Shown here: one piece after another, positions 1-5,573 of the stretch
How positions within the stretch are numbered: position 1 is the stretch's first letter
Layout of the letters: each line of letters starts with the position of its first letter
Assembly (NCBI GenBank): GCA_964647705.1
Contig: CAZYIW010000047.1
Location: 1 to 6,467 of the forward strand
Direction of reading: 5' to 3'
From: CAZYIW01 sp964647705
GTDB lineage: Bacteria > Pseudomonadota > Gammaproteobacteria > PS1 > Pseudothioglobaceae
Length of the DNA: 6,467 nucleotides
Position numbers and translations under genes: made by a program
Notes under the pieces: generated by a model
The model's database searches: none
The model's input: the letters and a program-made list of their open reading frames with translations, nothing else
Told to the model about the DNA's origin: nothing

Positions 1-160
1 CACCCATTTCATAACTGACTTCTAAATCCAGAAGCTCTGTGTCCAATAGTTCGATTTTTTCAGCAATGGGGTTTTGTTGTTTATTTTCAGACTCGTCATT
101 AGCCATTGCTAGAGTACCCAGCATCCAAAAAGCCAGCAGAAGATACCTTAGAAAAACCAA
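1..160 (-). CDS. Secreted protein of unknown function, N-terminal part only
   Basis: This is an unrecognised protein, cut by the left edge; 53 residues are visible. Read from a TTG at 160-158, it opens with a typical Sec signal peptide: an Arg at residue 5, a hydrophobic core over residues 6-18, and an A-M-A signal-peptidase I site, with predicted cleavage after Ala20. The mature part begins with the polar run NDESENKQQN, followed by a Leu/Glu-rich stretch that could start a helix or coiled coil. ATG codons at 124-122 and 106-104 are in frame, but each would remove most or all of the signal peptide, so the TTG is preferred; no convincing Shine-Dalgarno precedes it. The TTG start lies 13 bases inside the end of the upstream membrane-protein gene, which suggests translational coupling. 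It is the fourth gene of the leftward trpC unit. The periplasmic location is inferred and the function is unknown. Confidence 0.55.
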   Translation of the reverse strand, partial: MVFLRYLLLAFWMLGTLAMANDESENKQQNPIAEKIELLDTELLDLEVSYEMG

Positions 161-378
161 CGGTAGATGCCAAGACTGTTAACGAGAACAAACACGGTAT
201 TGAGAAGCACCAAAGAGCGATCATCATTCCTAGCGCCTTGAATAATCCAACTAACCGCAGAGACCATAAAAAAAACATAGCCAAATTTAGAATATTCAAA
301 ATTAAGCGCAACAAAGACACCACCAGCGATGCCGGTGATTGTGCCTAGCCAGCCCCAAGTGTTATTTTTGCGTGTCAT
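148..378 (-). CDS. Small three-helix membrane protein, YgjV/PnuC-like in appearance
   Basis: This 76-residue protein is almost entirely hydrophobic, with three probable membrane segments at about residues 8-26, 31-48 and 55-74. They are separated by short charged turns (FEYSK and ARNDDR). The C-terminal NSLGIYRW motif recalls the N-x-x-G-I-Y-R-W ending of small inner-membrane proteins of the YgjV or half-PnuC/SemiSWEET type. That resemblance is from memory and does not establish a substrate. The ATG at 378-376 is chosen over an in-frame TTG at 387-385 because a GAG lies four bases upstream of the ATG. It starts 17 bases inside the end of the OsmC-like gene and overlaps the next gene, so it is very likely translated from the same mRNA. 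The protein could be a small transporter half or an assembly factor; no function is assigned. Confidence 0.72.
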   Translation of the reverse strand: MTRKNNTWGWLGTITGIAGGVFVALNFEYSKFGYVFFMVSAVSWIIQGARNDDRSLVLLNTVFVLVNSLGIYRWFF

Positions 379-784
379 TAATCTCAAAGTCGTGAGTGAT
401 GGTGGCAGTTTTGCCTAACATGATAGAGGCAGAACAATATTGTTCGGCTGAAAGGCTGATAGCTTTGGCCACTTTTTTATCGTCTAAATCTTTGCCATCA
501 ATTACAAAATGAATATGAATTTTATTAAAAACTTTAGGGTGTTCGTCTGCGCGTTCAGCGCTAATTTCACAGCGACAATCCACAACATCCTGACGCATTT
601 TTTTAAGTATGCTTAGTACATCAATGCTGGTGCATCCACCCATACCCAAAAGCAGCATTTCCATTGGACGAACGCCTAGGTTTTTACCACCCACTATTTC
701 AGGGCCGTCCATAACCACAGCGTGACCACTTCCAGATTCACCAACCATCATCATGTTATCTACCCATTTGACTGTTGTTTTCAT
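362..784 (-). CDS. OsmC/YhfA family thiol-dependent protein
   Basis: This 140-residue protein spans the full length of the small OsmC-like family. Members are cytoplasmic dimers that use two cysteines; OsmC and Ohr reduce peroxides with them, whereas the YhfA branch has no settled substrate. Both family cysteines are present: Cys51 in the GGCTSIDV helix start and Cys117 in EQYCSASIMLG. The conserved Glu42 in the R-P-M-E-M-L-L stretch is also present. The sequence is closer to YhfA-type redox proteins than to OsmC or Ohr proper, so organic hydroperoxide reduction should not be assumed. Its ATG overlaps the trpC stop as ATGA (784-781), and a perfect AAGGAG lies eight bases upstream (798-793 on this strand), so efficient coupled translation is likely. 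Its pairing with trpC has no obvious metabolic logic. Confidence 0.9.
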   Translation of the reverse strand: MKTTVKWVDNMMMVGESGSGHAVVMDGPEIVGGKNLGVRPMEMLLLGMGGCTSIDVLSILKKMRQDVVDCRCEISAERADEHPKVFNKIHIHFVIDGKDLDDKKVAKAISLSAEQYCSASIMLGKTATITHDFEINDTQK

Positions 785-1587
785 GTAAAAATCTCCTTGA
801 GTGCGGCGCCAGGGTCTGGTTGACGCATAAATGCTTCACCCACCAAAAAACTATAGATGCCGTTGTCGTGCATTAGCGCGACATCTTTAGGACTCAAAAT
901 ACCGCTTTCAGTAATCACCAAGGTCTCTTCGTCTAGTTCTTGCAATAAGTCAATTGTGGTTTGCAATGTCACATCAAAAGTGCGTAGATTGCGATTGTTG
1001 ATTCCAATCATTGGCAATCTTAATGCTTGTGCACGTTTTAATTCTTCCTTGTCATGTACCTCGACCAAAACATCCATCCTCAGTGAGATAGCAAGCATTG
1101 CCAAGTTTTCTAAAGTTTGGTCGTCTAGGCAGGCAACGATAAGCAGGATGCAATCTGCACCCATAGCCCTTGCTTCAAAAACTTGGTAGGCACTGATGAT
1201 AAATTCTTTTCTCAATACGGGTAAAGACACCGCTTCTCTGGCATCAATTAGATATTGATTATCACCTTGAAAAAAATCCTTATCGGTTAGGATAGACAAA
1301 CAACTGGCACCCGCTTTTTCATAACTTTTGGCTATCTCAATTGGGCTAAAATCTTCACGCAAGACGCCTTTAGATGGCGAGGCTTTTTTAATCTCCGCAA
1401 TAATGGCATTTTGCTTGTTATCAGCCTTGGCTTTTAAAGCGCCAAAAAAATCACGCGTATCACCTGTGGTGTATGCCTGATCCATCATTTTATTGTATGG
1501 AATGATTTTTTCACACTCGACGATTTCTTCTTCTTTTCGTGCGATGATCTTCTTTAAAATATCAGGTGTTTTGTTATTTGTACTCAT
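781..1587 (-). CDS. trpC: Indole-3-glycerol phosphate synthase
   Basis: This cytoplasmic enzyme of tryptophan biosynthesis converts carboxyphenylamino-deoxyribulose phosphate to indole-3-glycerol phosphate. From the ATG at 1587 it is 268 residues, the normal length for a single-domain TrpC without the TrpF domain found fused in E. coli. The (beta/alpha)8-barrel motifs appear in order: AEIKKASPSKG with Glu65 and Lys67; SILTDKDFFQG; LRKEFI with Lys127; ARAMGADCILLIV; VLVEVHD with Glu176; GINNRNL with Asn197; TESGI with Glu227; and FLVGEAFMR for phosphate binding. All expected catalytic residues are therefore intact. A GTG at 1614 would add nine residues, but the family alignment begins near Met10 of that longer version, so the ATG is preferred although no clear Shine-Dalgarno is seen for either. 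It is the first gene of the leftward unit. No attenuator-like leader peptide rich in Trp codons is visible upstream. Confidence 0.96.
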   Translation of the reverse strand: MSTNNKTPDILKKIIARKEEEIVECEKIIPYNKMMDQAYTTGDTRDFFGALKAKADNKQNAIIAEIKKASPSKGVLREDFSPIEIAKSYEKAGASCLSILTDKDFFQGDNQYLIDAREAVSLPVLRKEFIISAYQVFEARAMGADCILLIVACLDDQTLENLAMLAISLRMDVLVEVHDKEELKRAQALRLPMIGINNRNLRTFDVTLQTTIDLLQELDEETLVITESGILSPKDVALMHDNGIYSFLVGEAFMRQPDPGAALKEIFT

Positions 1588-1609
1588 AGTTGGCGCTATT
1601 TTAAATGAA

Positions 1610-1638
1610 TTCACTCAGAGTCATATATAACTTATAAT
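1610..1638 (+). promoter_or_regulatory. Probable sigma-70 promoter for the kdsA unit
   Basis: A perfect TATAAT (1633-1638) lies 17 bases downstream of TTCACT (1610-1615, four of six matches to TTGACA). Transcription would begin near 1645, leaving a leader of about 22 bases with a GAG-rich ribosome site (around 1656-1664) before the kdsA ATG at 1667. The same divergent gap must also hold the trpC promoter. On the minus strand only weak AT-rich candidates are seen (TATATA at 1629-1624 and TAAAAT at 1603-1598), so none is annotated. Confidence 0.5.
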
Positions 1639-1666
1639 TAAACTTTAAATATTAAGATGAGAGAGC

Positions 1667-2503
1667 ATGAAATTACTTAACTTTGAGGTTGGCATTGATC
1701 AGCCATTTTTTCTCATTGCAGGACCATGCGTGATTGAGTCTGAATCATTGGCGATGGAAACAGCCAGCTATCTTAAAAAAGTCACCGAAGGTTTGGGTAT
1801 TAACTTCATTTATAAATCTTCTTATGACAAGGCCAACCGAACCAGCACTGGCAGTTTTAGAGGCTTAGGTATTGATGAGGGTCTTAGAATTCTACAAAAA
1901 GTAAAAGACGAAGTGGGTGTACCGGTGCTCACAGATGTGCACGAGGATACGCCACTGGATGAAGTATCTGATGTGGTTGATATGATGCAAACCCCTGCAT
2001 TTTTAGTGCGTCAAACCAACTTTATTCAAAATGTTTGCAAACAAGGCATACCTGTGAATATCAAAAAAGGACAATTTCAAGCGCCTTGGGATATGCAAAA
2101 TGTGGTCAATAAAGCTTTTGAAACTGGCAACAAGCAAATTACCATTTGTGATCGGGGTACTTCATTTGGCTATAACACACTGATCTCAGATATGCGCGGA
2201 CTCTCATCAATGCGCTCAACAGGCCAGCCCATTGTTTTTGATGCCACACACAGTGTGCAACAACCTGGCGGGCAGGGTGGGACATCAGGTGGTCAAAGAG
2301 AGATGGTGCCAGTGGTTGCTAGAGCTGCAGCCGGCGCTGGGGTCTCAGGTTTTTTTATGGAAACTCATCCTGATCCTAACAACGCCAAAAGCGATGGCCC
2401 GAATATGGTGCCGATTGATCAAATGCCTGAGCTACTTAAAACACTCCAAGCAATTGATATTGCCACCAAAGAAAATGGATTTTTAGAGGAACAATTATCA
2501 TGA
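1667..2503 (+). CDS. kdsA: 3-deoxy-D-manno-octulosonate 8-phosphate synthase, class II type
   Basis: KdsA condenses phosphoenolpyruvate with arabinose 5-phosphate to make KDO-8-phosphate, the precursor of the inner-core sugar of lipopolysaccharide, so the organism is Gram-negative. The 278 residues match the family's full length. Visible landmarks are AGPCVIES (Cys21), KSSYDKANRTS, the TDVHE stretch, PAFLVRQT, NIKKGQF, CDRGTSFGYN, DATHSVQQPGG (His195), METHPDP (Glu232) and KSDGP (Asp243). Cys21, His195, Glu232 and Asp243 are the four metal ligands of the metal-dependent class II enzymes such as that of Aquifex. The metal-independent E. coli type has Asn in place of the Cys. It leads the rightward unit and its stop overlaps the dapB start as ATGA (2500-2503). 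Metal dependence is inferred from these residues. Confidence 0.96.
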   Translation: MKLLNFEVGIDQPFFLIAGPCVIESESLAMETASYLKKVTEGLGINFIYKSSYDKANRTSTGSFRGLGIDEGLRILQKVKDEVGVPVLTDVHEDTPLDEVSDVVDMMQTPAFLVRQTNFIQNVCKQGIPVNIKKGQFQAPWDMQNVVNKAFETGNKQITICDRGTSFGYNTLISDMRGLSSMRSTGQPIVFDATHSVQQPGGQGGTSGGQREMVPVVARAAAGAGVSGFFMETHPDPNNAKSDGPNMVPIDQMPELLKTLQAIDIATKENGFLEEQLS

Positions 2504-3021
2504 CAAAAATTGCAGTTGCAGGCAGCTCCGGTCGCATGGGTCAGAGTATTATCGAAGCAATTAATCAGTCCAATCAAACCAATCTTGGTGCAACACTGGA
2601 TCGTGGCGATGACCTTAGCAGTATTATCGATCAGTTTGATGTGTTGATTGACTTTACCAGACCCGAGGCAACCATGGATTATCTTAATATTTGTGTTGCA
2701 TCTGACAAAGCCATGGTGATTGGCACTACGGGTTTTTCTGATGAACAATTGCAAGCGATTCACAATTGTGCAAAAAAGATTCCGATTGTTTTTGCACCCA
2801 ATATGAGTGTGGGCGTGAATCTTACGTTAAAACTNNNNNNNNNNNNNNNNNNNNNNNNNNNNNNNNNNNNNNNNNNNNNNNNNNNNNNNNNNNNNNNNNN
2901 NNNNNNNNNNNNNNNNNNNNNNNNNNNNNNNNNNTTTGCCAATGGTGCTGTTAGAGCTGCCGCTTGGTTGGGTGACAAGAATGCAGGGCTTTATTCCATG
3001 CAAGATGTTTTAGATTTATAG
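2500..3021 (+). CDS. dapB: 4-hydroxy-tetrahydrodipicolinate reductase, interrupted by an assembly gap
   Basis: DapB reduces hydroxy-tetrahydrodipicolinate with NAD(P)H in the diaminopimelate/lysine pathway that supplies peptidoglycan. About 111 N-terminal residues are readable: the dinucleotide-binding GSSGRMG (residues 8-14), VLIDFTRPEAT, GTTGFS (Gly75-Gly78) and FAPNMSVGVNLTLK. After 100 Ns the C-terminal 28 residues resume with FANGAVRAAAWLGDKNAGLYSMQDVLDL, a standard DapB ending. The catalytic E-x-H-H-x-x-K motif and the rest of the substrate domain fall in the gap and cannot be checked. The family is usually about 240-273 residues, so roughly 100 or more codons are missing although only 33 fit in the Ns. 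The intact frame across the gap is thus chance. An AGAGGA ribosome site lies within the kdsA end. The gene is probably intact in the organism. Confidence 0.93.
   Translation: MTKIAVAGSSGRMGQSIIEAINQSNQTNLGATLDRGDDLSSIIDQFDVLIDFTRPEATMDYLNICVASDKAMVIGTTGFSDEQLQAIHNCAKKIPIVFAPNMSVGVNLTLKXXXXXXXXXXXXXXXXXXXXXXXXXXXXXXXXXXFANGAVRAAAWLGDKNAGLYSMQDVLDL
2835..2934. other. Assembly gap of 100 Ns inside dapB
   Basis: Exactly 100 undetermined bases separate the N- and C-terminal parts of dapB. A run of exactly 100 is a common scaffolding placeholder. By comparison with full-length DapB the real gap should be about 300-390 bases, so downstream coordinates are probably shifted by some 200-290 bases relative to the true genome. 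Nothing can be said of its content beyond the expected middle of dapB. Confidence 0.95.
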
Positions 3022-3028
3022 GATTGTT

Positions 3029-3328
3029 ATGCTTTACGCGATCATCTCTCAAGATGTACAAAACTCATTAGAAAAACGCATGGCTGTGCGTCCGGCACAC
3101 ATTGAACGTTTAAATATTTTAAAAAATGAAGGACGACTGATTTTGGCGGGCCCCCATCCTGCGATTGACACCAATGAGCCTGCTCAGGCAGGATTTACAG
3201 GTTCGCTTGTGGTTGCTGAATTTGACTGTTTGGAAGACGCACAAACTTGGGCGGACGCAGATCCGTATTTGGAGTCTGGTGCGTATGAAAGTGTAGTGGT
3301 TAAACCGTTTAAAAAAGTTTTGCCATGA
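3029..3328 (+). CDS. yciI: YciI family protein
   Basis: This 99-residue protein closely resembles E. coli YciI along its entire length: the MLYAIISQD start, SLEKRMAVRPAHIERL, NEGRLILAGPHPAID, the AGFTGSLVVAEF strand, WADADPY and the VKPFKKV ending. YciI proteins adopt a small ferredoxin-like (dimeric alpha/beta-barrel) fold with a conserved His-Asp pair, of which His24 is visible here. The family resembles muconolactone isomerase structurally, but its physiological substrate is unknown, so no reaction is assigned. It starts seven bases after dapB with an AGGA ribosome site overlapping the dapB stop codon, and its own stop overlaps the next start as ATGA (3325-3328). It is almost certainly co-transcribed with dapB and the persulfide dioxygenase gene. 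Confidence 0.93.
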   Translation: MLYAIISQDVQNSLEKRMAVRPAHIERLNILKNEGRLILAGPHPAIDTNEPAQAGFTGSLVVAEFDCLEDAQTWADADPYLESGAYESVVVKPFKKVLP

Positions 3329-4029
3329 GCCTTATTTTTAGACCTTTGTTTGAAAAACAAAGTTCAACCTATACTTATCTTTTGGCTGATTCTAAGAGCA
3401 AAGAAGCTGTAATTATTGATCCTGTTGACGAAACCAAACAACGTGATATTGGCTTGATTGATGAGTTGGGACTGGATTTGAAATACATTGTTGAGACGCA
3501 CATTCATGCCGATCACATCACCAGTTCATGCCCACTCAAGCAACGCTTTAAAAATGCAAAAATTGTTTTGGGTGATGCCAATCCTGTGACCTGTGCCGAT
3601 ATTCTTATTAAAGATGGCGAGTGTTTAAGTTTTGGTCAGCACGAGATTAAGGCCATTTCTACTCCTGGCCACACTGATGGTTGTATGTCATATCTGGTGG
3701 GCGACAAGGTGTTTACTGGTGACGCCCTATTGATTCGCAGTTGTGGTCGATGTGATTTTCAACAAGGATCCAGTGTAAAGTTATTTGATTCGATTCACAA
3801 GTTATTTACCTTGCCAGACGAAACACAAGTATATCCAGCACACGATTACGGTGGCAGGACCCTGAGCTCTATTTGGGAGGAAAAAAAATACAATGAAATG
3901 ATTGGTGGTGGAGTCGACAAGGCGGAGTTTATGAAAAGAGTCGATAATATGCAATTGTCTTTGCCGGCAAAAATACACGTTGCCGTGCCTGCCAATCAAG
4001 TGTGTGGTTCTAAGTTGGTTGTAGAATAG
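3325..4029 (+). CDS. ETHE1-like persulfide dioxygenase, metallo-beta-lactamase fold
   Basis: Enzymes of this family use a mononuclear iron to oxidise glutathione persulfide with O2 to sulfite and glutathione, removing sulfane sulfur produced during sulfide oxidation. The 234-residue protein fits the ETHE1 group rather than glyoxalase II. It has an FRPLFEKQSSTYTYLL start, IDPV, THIHADH (His59, His61, Asp63, His64), STPGHTDGCMSYLVG (His116), FTGDALLIRSCGRCDFQQG (Asp133 and the Arg/Cys loop typical of ETHE1), YPAHDYGG (His173) and a VPANQVCG tail matching the VPAN-x-x-CG of human ETHE1. His59, His116 and Asp133 are the expected iron ligands. There is no signal peptide and no fused rhodanese domain, so the location is cytoplasmic. 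It overlaps yciI by four bases and is followed three bases later by an unknown small gene. Substrate preference is inferred from family membership. Confidence 0.92.
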   Translation: MSLIFRPLFEKQSSTYTYLLADSKSKEAVIIDPVDETKQRDIGLIDELGLDLKYIVETHIHADHITSSCPLKQRFKNAKIVLGDANPVTCADILIKDGECLSFGQHEIKAISTPGHTDGCMSYLVGDKVFTGDALLIRSCGRCDFQQGSSVKLFDSIHKLFTLPDETQVYPAHDYGGRTLSSIWEEKKYNEMIGGGVDKAEFMKRVDNMQLSLPAKIHVAVPANQVCGSKLVVE

Positions 4030-4032
4030 ACA

Positions 4033-4278
4033 ATGGTTAATGGTTATTCCCTGGATCCTCACCCAAAGGCAAATTTTGCCAAAGAAGAATTTGCCATTGT
4101 AAAGATTCCCCGCGTTAAAAGAGATCGTGTGCCAGCAGCCAATGTCAATGTGGTTGAAGATTTGAATCAAGCGCTAGAAGGCGCTGATGCAAAAAAACAC
4201 CTATATGCTGCCAAAGTTGTGGGGCCAGCGCGTTCTTCAGAAGGTGTGGTGCTTTACTATATCGTCGATATGTATTAA
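4033..4278 (+). CDS. Conserved-looking small protein of unknown function
   Basis: I do not recognise this 81-residue protein. It has no signal peptide, no membrane segment and no cysteine, so it is probably a small soluble cytoplasmic protein. The N-terminal half is basic (KIPRVKRDR around residues 24-32), the middle has an acidic helix-like stretch (VVEDLNQALEGADAKK), and the end, VVGPARSSEGVVLYYIVDMY, looks like two beta strands around a GPARSSEG turn. The ATG lies three bases after the persulfide dioxygenase stop and follows an in-frame TAG, so it is the only reasonable start. No strong ribosome site is seen and expression by coupling is likely. Three bases separate its stop from the next gene. 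Its tight placement between two thiol-related genes suggests an accessory role, which is inference only. Confidence 0.72.
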   Translation: MVNGYSLDPHPKANFAKEEFAIVKIPRVKRDRVPAANVNVVEDLNQALEGADAKKHLYAAKVVGPARSSEGVVLYYIVDMY

Positions 4279-4281
4279 ACC

Positions 4282-5526
4282 ATGAAGACCCTATTATTTA
4301 TTTTTCTGTCTGTTTGCAACATTGCGTATGCCAGTAATCTAATTGAAATGGATCTTGAGTCGGATAACACCATCAACATTGATCAATATTCATCAGAGGG
4401 TGAGTCTTTACTGATATATCTCCCGTCAGAACGAGGCCTAGGCAAAGCTTATGTGCCTGTTGCACAACAATTATCTTTATTCGGAACGGATGTGTGGGCT
4501 CTAGATTTGCATGCCAGTTACATGATTCCAAAACATCGAAGCAGTTTAGATAAGATTGATACAAATGATTTGGTTGAGTTAATTGAAAAAGCAAAAGACA
4601 AAGGCTTTGACAATATCTACTTTATTACCTCAGGGCGAGGCGCTCAGCTGGCGCTAAAAACAGCCTACGGCTATCAACTGAAACATCCAAAATCCAATCT
4701 GATTAAAGGGCACATCTTTCACTCTCCTCATTTAATCTATGGCACACCAGCGCTGGGTGCAAAAGCGCTTTATGTGGAAACTGCAACCATTAGCAATCTT
4801 CCCATCTATTTGCTAATTCCTCAATTTGGTACCAAATATTTTCGCTCTGAAGAAATTGCCAACACACTGCAATCTGGTGGCAGTGTGGTTTTTACCCATC
4901 GTCTAGATGGCGTTAATGGTGGGTTTCATATGCGCGATGAAAAAGACCTAAACGAAAAAGATCTAACCTTAAGAAGCAATCTAGCAGATCTGTATACCAA
5001 TGCTATTACGCTCATGAAAACTGCAAAACCTGCGCCTTTGTCTGAGGACAAAAACCATTTAAAACAAAAGCCAAAACGCATCGTTTCTGATCCAGAGTTG
5101 CTTGCGTATCATGGCACGCAAGGCATGCCACTAAAATTGACGACGCTGGACGGTACATTGTTTGATTTAAAAGATTTAGATGGGAAAGTGGCACTACTTA
5201 ATTTTTGGGCCAGTTGGTGTAAACCCTGCGTCAAAGAAATCCCCTCATTGGTTCGGCTAAAACAGCGCCTTGGTGACCGACCGTTTGAGATAATCACCAT
5301 TAATATTGGAGAATCCTCCAAAGAAATTAAAGAATTTAAGAAAAAAGTACCTTTTGATCTTCCAATTTTATTGGACACAAAAGGAGAAGCGGTAAATACT
5401 TGGGGTGTGTATGCCTTTCCGTCTAATTTCTTATTAGATCGAAGTGGGTTTATTCGCTATGGTTATCGTGGTGCATTGGAATGGGATGCAGATTCCATTG
5501 TTAAAACCATAGAGAAATTATTCTAA
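4282..5526 (+). CDS. Secreted fusion: degenerate alpha/beta-hydrolase-like domain plus TlpA-type thioredoxin
   Basis: This 414-residue protein opens with a Sec signal peptide (MKTLLFIFLSVCNIAYA, cleavage likely after Ala17; LSVC is a poor lipobox), so it should be periplasmic. Residues about 40-250 look like an alpha/beta-hydrolase: LLIYLP strand, VPVAQQL helix, TDVWALDL strand, then NIYFITSGRGAQLAL at the nucleophile elbow. There the usual G-x-S-x-G reads T-S-G-R-G, putting Gly118 where the serine should be; the HG oxyanion motif is also absent, while a possible terminal His216 (GGFHM) remains. Residues about 280-414 form a TlpA/ResA-like domain with LLNFWASWCKPC (Cys313-Cys316) and the cis-proline at AFP380. 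This half should reduce or exchange disulfides, as in cytochrome c maturation or related thiol delivery. The linker around 250-275 is Lys- and Pro-rich. It starts three bases after the preceding gene without a clear ribosome site. Confidence 0.85.
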   Translation: MKTLLFIFLSVCNIAYASNLIEMDLESDNTINIDQYSSEGESLLIYLPSERGLGKAYVPVAQQLSLFGTDVWALDLHASYMIPKHRSSLDKIDTNDLVELIEKAKDKGFDNIYFITSGRGAQLALKTAYGYQLKHPKSNLIKGHIFHSPHLIYGTPALGAKALYVETATISNLPIYLLIPQFGTKYFRSEEIANTLQSGGSVVFTHRLDGVNGGFHMRDEKDLNEKDLTLRSNLADLYTNAITLMKTAKPAPLSEDKNHLKQKPKRIVSDPELLAYHGTQGMPLKLTTLDGTLFDLKDLDGKVALLNFWASWCKPCVKEIPSLVRLKQRLGDRPFEIITINIGESSKEIKEFKKKVPFDLPILLDTKGEAVNTWGVYAFPSNFLLDRSGFIRYGYRGALEWDADSIVKTIEKLF

Positions 5527-5573
5527 TGTGATTAAAAAACGATTTTTTTATTTAAGGTGTAGAATATCAATCT
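5527..5573 (+). promoter_or_regulatory. AT-rich spacer with a possible weak promoter
   Basis: These 47 bases form the only sizeable gap in the rightward unit. It contains an A-run followed by a T-run (about 5533-5550) and TAGAAT at 5560-5565, a five-of-six match to the -10 hexamer. There is no recognisable -35 at the proper spacing, and a start from this box would leave almost no leader before the ATG at 5574. AAGGTG at 5554-5559 is about 14 bases from that ATG, rather far for a ribosome site. The spacer may hold an internal promoter or merely separate co-transcribed genes. Confidence 0.25.

Noticed and set aside
99..348. Open frames on both strands crossing the small membrane-protein gene (minus 99-323, plus 106-348)
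   Set aside because: They lie in other frames over the three-helix gene, and the minus frame's hydrophobicity is a frame-shifted echo of that gene. Neither has a supportable start or family likeness, and the real genes tile this area tightly.
857..1189. Plus-strand 110-residue frame opposite trpC
   Set aside because: It is entirely antisense to an intact, strongly recognisable trpC; its Ser-rich composition is typical of an antisense shadow.
1588..1666. Tryptophan-regulated attenuator or leader peptide for trpC
   Set aside because: The gap is short, has no small frame with clustered Trp codons and no strong GC hairpin followed by a T-run on the minus strand.
2232..2763. Frames over kdsA and dapB (plus 2232-2486, minus 2419-2763)
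   Set aside because: Both overlap highly conserved coding sequence in the true frames and show no domain of their own.
3802..4170. Minus-strand 122-residue frame across the persulfide dioxygenase end and the 81-residue gene
   Set aside because: It is antisense to a conserved enzyme end, with a composition (His, Phe, Cys, Ile rich) typical of a reverse-strand artefact.
5012..5378. Minus-strand frames opposite the TlpA domain
   Set aside because: They are antisense to the WCKPC thioredoxin domain, which is clearly the coding strand.
5532..5551. A-run/T-run inverted repeat as an intrinsic terminator
   Set aside because: The stem would be nearly all A-T with a loop of about three bases and no GC-rich part, so it is unlikely to terminate transcription.
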